A stretch of 35,406 nt of DNA, taken from the NCBI GenBank assembly GCA_028693555.1, contig JAQUVD010000039.1:1-35406 (forward strand), given 5' to 3'. This DNA comes from Hespellia sp. (lineage in GTDB: Bacteria; Bacillota; Clostridia; Lachnospirales; Lachnospiraceae). Under the pieces are notes generated by a model, which saw only the letters and a program-made list of their open reading frames with translations, did not search any database and was not told the origin of the DNA. This document shows, piece after piece, positions 33,081-35,406 of this stretch. Within the stretch, counting starts at the first letter, position 1, and the number at the start of each line of letters is the position of its first letter. The translations under genes and the position numbers were made by a program.

Positions 33081-33925
33081 TAGCTGATACGCTCCCTTCT
33101 CCCGCTGCAGAATCCGGTGTCACTGCATTCATACACTTTCTCTCCTGTTTTCTCGTCTATTATTTCATCCAGATATACCCCCGTTGCACCGCAGAGACGG
33201 CAATGTTTGCCTTCAAAATTCTCAGTGCGGAACGGTACATCATCGAAACACATGGAAACCACCTCTGTGTGCGGTGGAATTGCATAAATCTTTTTTTCGC
33301 GTCCTGCTCCAAATAAATACAACGTCTCACTGTCTTTGAGCTTCTGATTATCATAACGCGGGATCGGACTTGGATTCATCACATATCTGTTTTCCACCAT
33401 AACCGGGTATTCTGAACTGATACTGATTTCGCCATACTGCGTCAAATCCTCATACAGTGACAGCCACATTCCGCTGTATTCCGCTTCTGCATGCATCTGC
33501 TTTGTAACAGCCTCCCTCGGCTCTACAATACGAAGCGGCTCCGGTGTCGGTACCTGCAGCACTAGTATCTGGTCATTTCGCATCGGAATCTCAGGGATTC
33601 TGTGGCGGCTCTGAATCACACTGGCCTTTTCCGAATCTGTCGTAATCTCAACACCGGTACACTCCTCTACCAGTTTTTTGATATTGACTGCATTAACGCT
33701 CTCGTCACTTCCCTGATCAATGACCTTGAGTACATCTTCTCTGCCAATGATAGACAGTGTAATCTGAATTCCTCCGGTTCCCCATCCACGTCCAATCGGG
33801 AGTTCCCGTGAACCAAACGGTACCTGATAACCGGGAATCGCAACCGCCTTCAATATACTTCTTCGGATTTCTCTTTTTGATCCTTCATCCAAAAACGCAA
33901 AATTGTAATGCTTCTCATCTATCAT
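33080..33925 (-). CDS. phnJ: Carbon-phosphorus lyase, radical SAM enzyme PhnJ
   Basis: Breaks the C-P bond of ribose 1-phosphonate 5-phosphate, giving the hydrocarbon (methane from methylphosphonate) and 5-phosphoribosyl 1,2-cyclic phosphate. 281 residues. Cysteines C242, C245, C267 and C273 (in CRLCG and ECSDTGFC) match C241/C244/C266/C272 of E. coli, which bind the Fe-S cluster and carry the thiyl chemistry; Gly32 in AIPGYQVPFG is the radical site. All catalytic residues are present, so the gene looks functional. It immediately follows phnI. Confidence 0.96.
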   Translation of the reverse strand: MIDEKHYNFAFLDEGSKREIRRSILKAVAIPGYQVPFGSRELPIGRGWGTGGIQITLSIIGREDVLKVIDQGSDESVNAVNIKKLVEECTGVEITTDSEKASVIQSRHRIPEIPMRNDQILVLQVPTPEPLRIVEPREAVTKQMHAEAEYSGMWLSLYEDLTQYGEISISSEYPVMVENRYVMNPSPIPRYDNQKLKDSETLYLFGAGREKKIYAIPPHTEVVSMCFDDVPFRTENFEGKHCRLCGATGVYLDEIIDEKTGEKVYECSDTGFCSGRRERIS

Positions 33926-35008
33926 TTATACTTCCTCCTTTGTTCTGACACGGTCAAGCTTGGATTGGAATGTTACATAATGCGGAAGCTTCAGATGTGA
34001 AATAAATCCACTCATTTCCAAACAGTCCCCATGGGTGAGCACGAATTCTTCATCCTGTGACGGAGTGTCACCCGGTTTCTCAAGACTTGCATCCGCGATA
34101 GACATGGCAATGGCTTTATTCTCATTTCTTCCGAAAATAAGACCGTATCCTCCGGACAATGTCATCTTATCAAATTCTTCCTCTGTCTCCGTATGGGATG
34201 GAACCAGTGCCTCCACCTCCGTTACCAGAATCTCACCGATACAGATTTCTTCATCCTCGTCCATCACATAGGGCACGCATACTTCTACATAACCGCATCG
34301 CAGCTCAGAGACGGTCGGATGCACTGCACCGTAGCCTCGCATCGAGCTGTACGCAACGCCACCGAGAAATCCCGCATCGCTTCTTGCAAAAGTCTGGAGC
34401 CTTGCACTGCGCGGCGCTGGAAATGTAATCAGATTACTGGTCACATCAAACGGAGGTGTGTCATCTGGCGGAACGTCCGCCAGCACGTGCTCTGCTTTCA
34501 GAAGATCGGTCACTCTCTGACAACGGATATCTTCCCCTGATATTTCTTCCGATATCGCTTTTTCCGGCTCGTCTGTTATTGTGTCAGACGCTTTCTCCTG
34601 CTCCTGGCCATCTTCCAGTGAAAAATCTAGAAGGCGGTGAGAATAATCATAAGTAGGTCCCAGTATCTGTCCTCCCGGAATATCCTTAAATGCTGCAGAA
34701 ATTCTTCGGATCAGTCTCATATCTGCGGTGTCAATCGCATTGGAATAATAATTTCTCGGCAGTGTAGACCGATATGCACGAAGCAAAAATACCGCTTCCT
34801 CGACACTTCCTTCGCACTGTTTCAATGCCAGTGCCGCATATTCTTCTGAATAAAATCCGGCTTCACTCATAATCTTGTCAATCAGAAGCCCCATATTCTC
34901 TCTGATACATTTCACACTCAATTCTTCATCACTTTGTCTAAATATCTCCAGCAGCTTAAGAGACTGTTCGATTGCCTCTTTTCCACCGGTTACTGCTACA
35001 TAAGCCAT
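33926..35008 (-). CDS. phnI: C-P lyase core subunit PhnI (ribose 1-phosphonate triphosphate synthase)
   Basis: Nucleosidase-like subunit that with G, H and L joins phosphonate to the ribose of ATP, releasing adenine. 360 residues, near the usual 354. Conserved blocks include KDIPGGQILGPTYDYSHRLLDF, GYGAVHPTVSELRCGY and the C-terminal HLKLPHYVTFQ. Residues about 131-160 form an acidic variable linker. 11-base gap to phnH. Confidence 0.94.
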   Translation of the reverse strand: MAYVAVTGGKEAIEQSLKLLEIFRQSDEELSVKCIRENMGLLIDKIMSEAGFYSEEYAALALKQCEGSVEEAVFLLRAYRSTLPRNYYSNAIDTADMRLIRRISAAFKDIPGGQILGPTYDYSHRLLDFSLEDGQEQEKASDTITDEPEKAISEEISGEDIRCQRVTDLLKAEHVLADVPPDDTPPFDVTSNLITFPAPRSARLQTFARSDAGFLGGVAYSSMRGYGAVHPTVSELRCGYVEVCVPYVMDEDEEICIGEILVTEVEALVPSHTETEEEFDKMTLSGGYGLIFGRNENKAIAMSIADASLEKPGDTPSQDEEFVLTHGDCLEMSGFISHLKLPHYVTFQSKLDRVRTKEEV

Positions 35009-35019
35009 GTTTTTCTCCT

Positions 35020-35406
35020 CTACTCAACTGTCATTTCTTCCGTTATGCTGCAAAGACGGGGAATCCCCATCACGTTACCTGTTTCGTCTGTAAATACCAG
35101 ATCAACCCCCAGCGGGTATTCCACATCCAGACGATCACGAAGCTCAATTACTTTCTTTATATAAGGCCGCACAGAGACGGTAAGGCGTTCCTTGATTCCG
35201 GGACCTGTCAATGTCATTTTCTCCGTACCCTCCACACCTTCACAGAGCAGGAGAATGGTTGCAGACAAATGGGGATCTGCATAAGTACCCTGTTTCACAT
35301 TTTTTAAAATCTGACTCATAGATCCATAATTCATCTCCGTTGAGAGAAATACATAATCTGCGTCACACAAGTCTGCTTCGTGTGCCAGTGTCAGACTGTG
35401 AAGTTC
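35020..35406 (-). CDS. phnH: C-P lyase core subunit PhnH (5' part beyond the window)
   Basis: Structural subunit of the PhnGHIJ core. The 129 residues visible are the C-terminal two-thirds (E. coli PhnH has 194), with the conserved LTGPGI and YPLGVDLVFTD blocks. The frame stays open to the right edge; the start and any phnG lie outside. Its position upstream of phnI fits the usual order. Confidence 0.88.
   Translation of the reverse strand, partial: ELHSLTLAHEADLCDADYVFLSTEMNYGSMSQILKNVKQGTYADPHLSATILLLCEGVEGTEKMTLTGPGIKERLTVSVRPYIKKVIELRDRLDVEYPLGVDLVFTDETGNVMGIPRLCSITEEMTVE

Noticed and set aside
1-35406. CRISPR array, tRNA or rRNA genes
   Set aside because: No regularly spaced repeats and no tRNA- or rRNA-like segments were noticed on either strand.

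Overview
This window looks like chromosome from a gut-type Lachnospiraceae (Clostridia). The pointers are AAGGAGG-type ribosome binding sites, a T-box leader, a GatCAB amidotransferase with an archaeal-type AspRS, YesM/YesN-type two-component genes, clostridial thiolase/Hbd/CoA-transferase enzymes and a Firmicutes-style C-P lyase locus. The genus cannot be fixed from the sequence alone. No rRNA, tRNA or CRISPR array was seen.

Left edge (1-3.8 kb): the first 126 bases look like the 5' end of a group II intron on the minus strand. It lies antisense inside a YesM-type histidine kinase gene, which has lost its N-terminus. The YesN-type response regulator follows intact. Next to it is a remnant of gatB with an exact, in-frame 1185-bp internal deletion relative to the intact gatB 13 kb away.

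Metabolic cluster (3.8-16.5 kb): on the minus strand run a multidomain PTS-controlled activator, PTS fructose-type IIA, IIB and IIC, a class II ketose-phosphate aldolase, a membrane-anchored NERD-like protein, an AMP-forming acyl-CoA ligase, a type I CoA-transferase, 3-hydroxybutyryl-CoA dehydrogenase, thiolase and a dedicated HPr. An iron-type alcohol dehydrogenase is divergent. The HPr keeps His15 but has Arg at position 46 instead of the regulatory Ser. Sugar phosphotransfer, aldol cleavage and C4 acyl-CoA chemistry therefore appear to be under one sugar-sensing regulator. This is the most novel-looking system in the window.

Translation block (16.5-21.6 kb): aspS-gatC-gatA-gatB, minus strand, behind a T-box riboswitch. 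The AspRS has the His expected of a non-discriminating enzyme, so the operon probably makes Asn-tRNA (and Gln-tRNA) indirectly.

Small operon (21.6-25.4 kb): a Ppx/GppA phosphatase, an HSL-family esterase and an HXXXDG acyltransferase with a multi-pass membrane tail, under a recognisable promoter.

Phosphonate region (25.5-35.4 kb): phnH (cut by the window edge), phnI, phnJ, phnK, phnM, phnL and a PHP phosphoesterase (phnPP-like), then a PhnS/PhnT/PhnV-like ABC importer with a fused permease. A PhoP-box-like array (three hexamers at 11-bp spacing) precedes the importer. PhnK carries a four-cysteine zinc-ribbon insertion. Together these genes would import a phosphonate, release its phosphorus through the C-P lyase and finish at ribose 5-phosphate.
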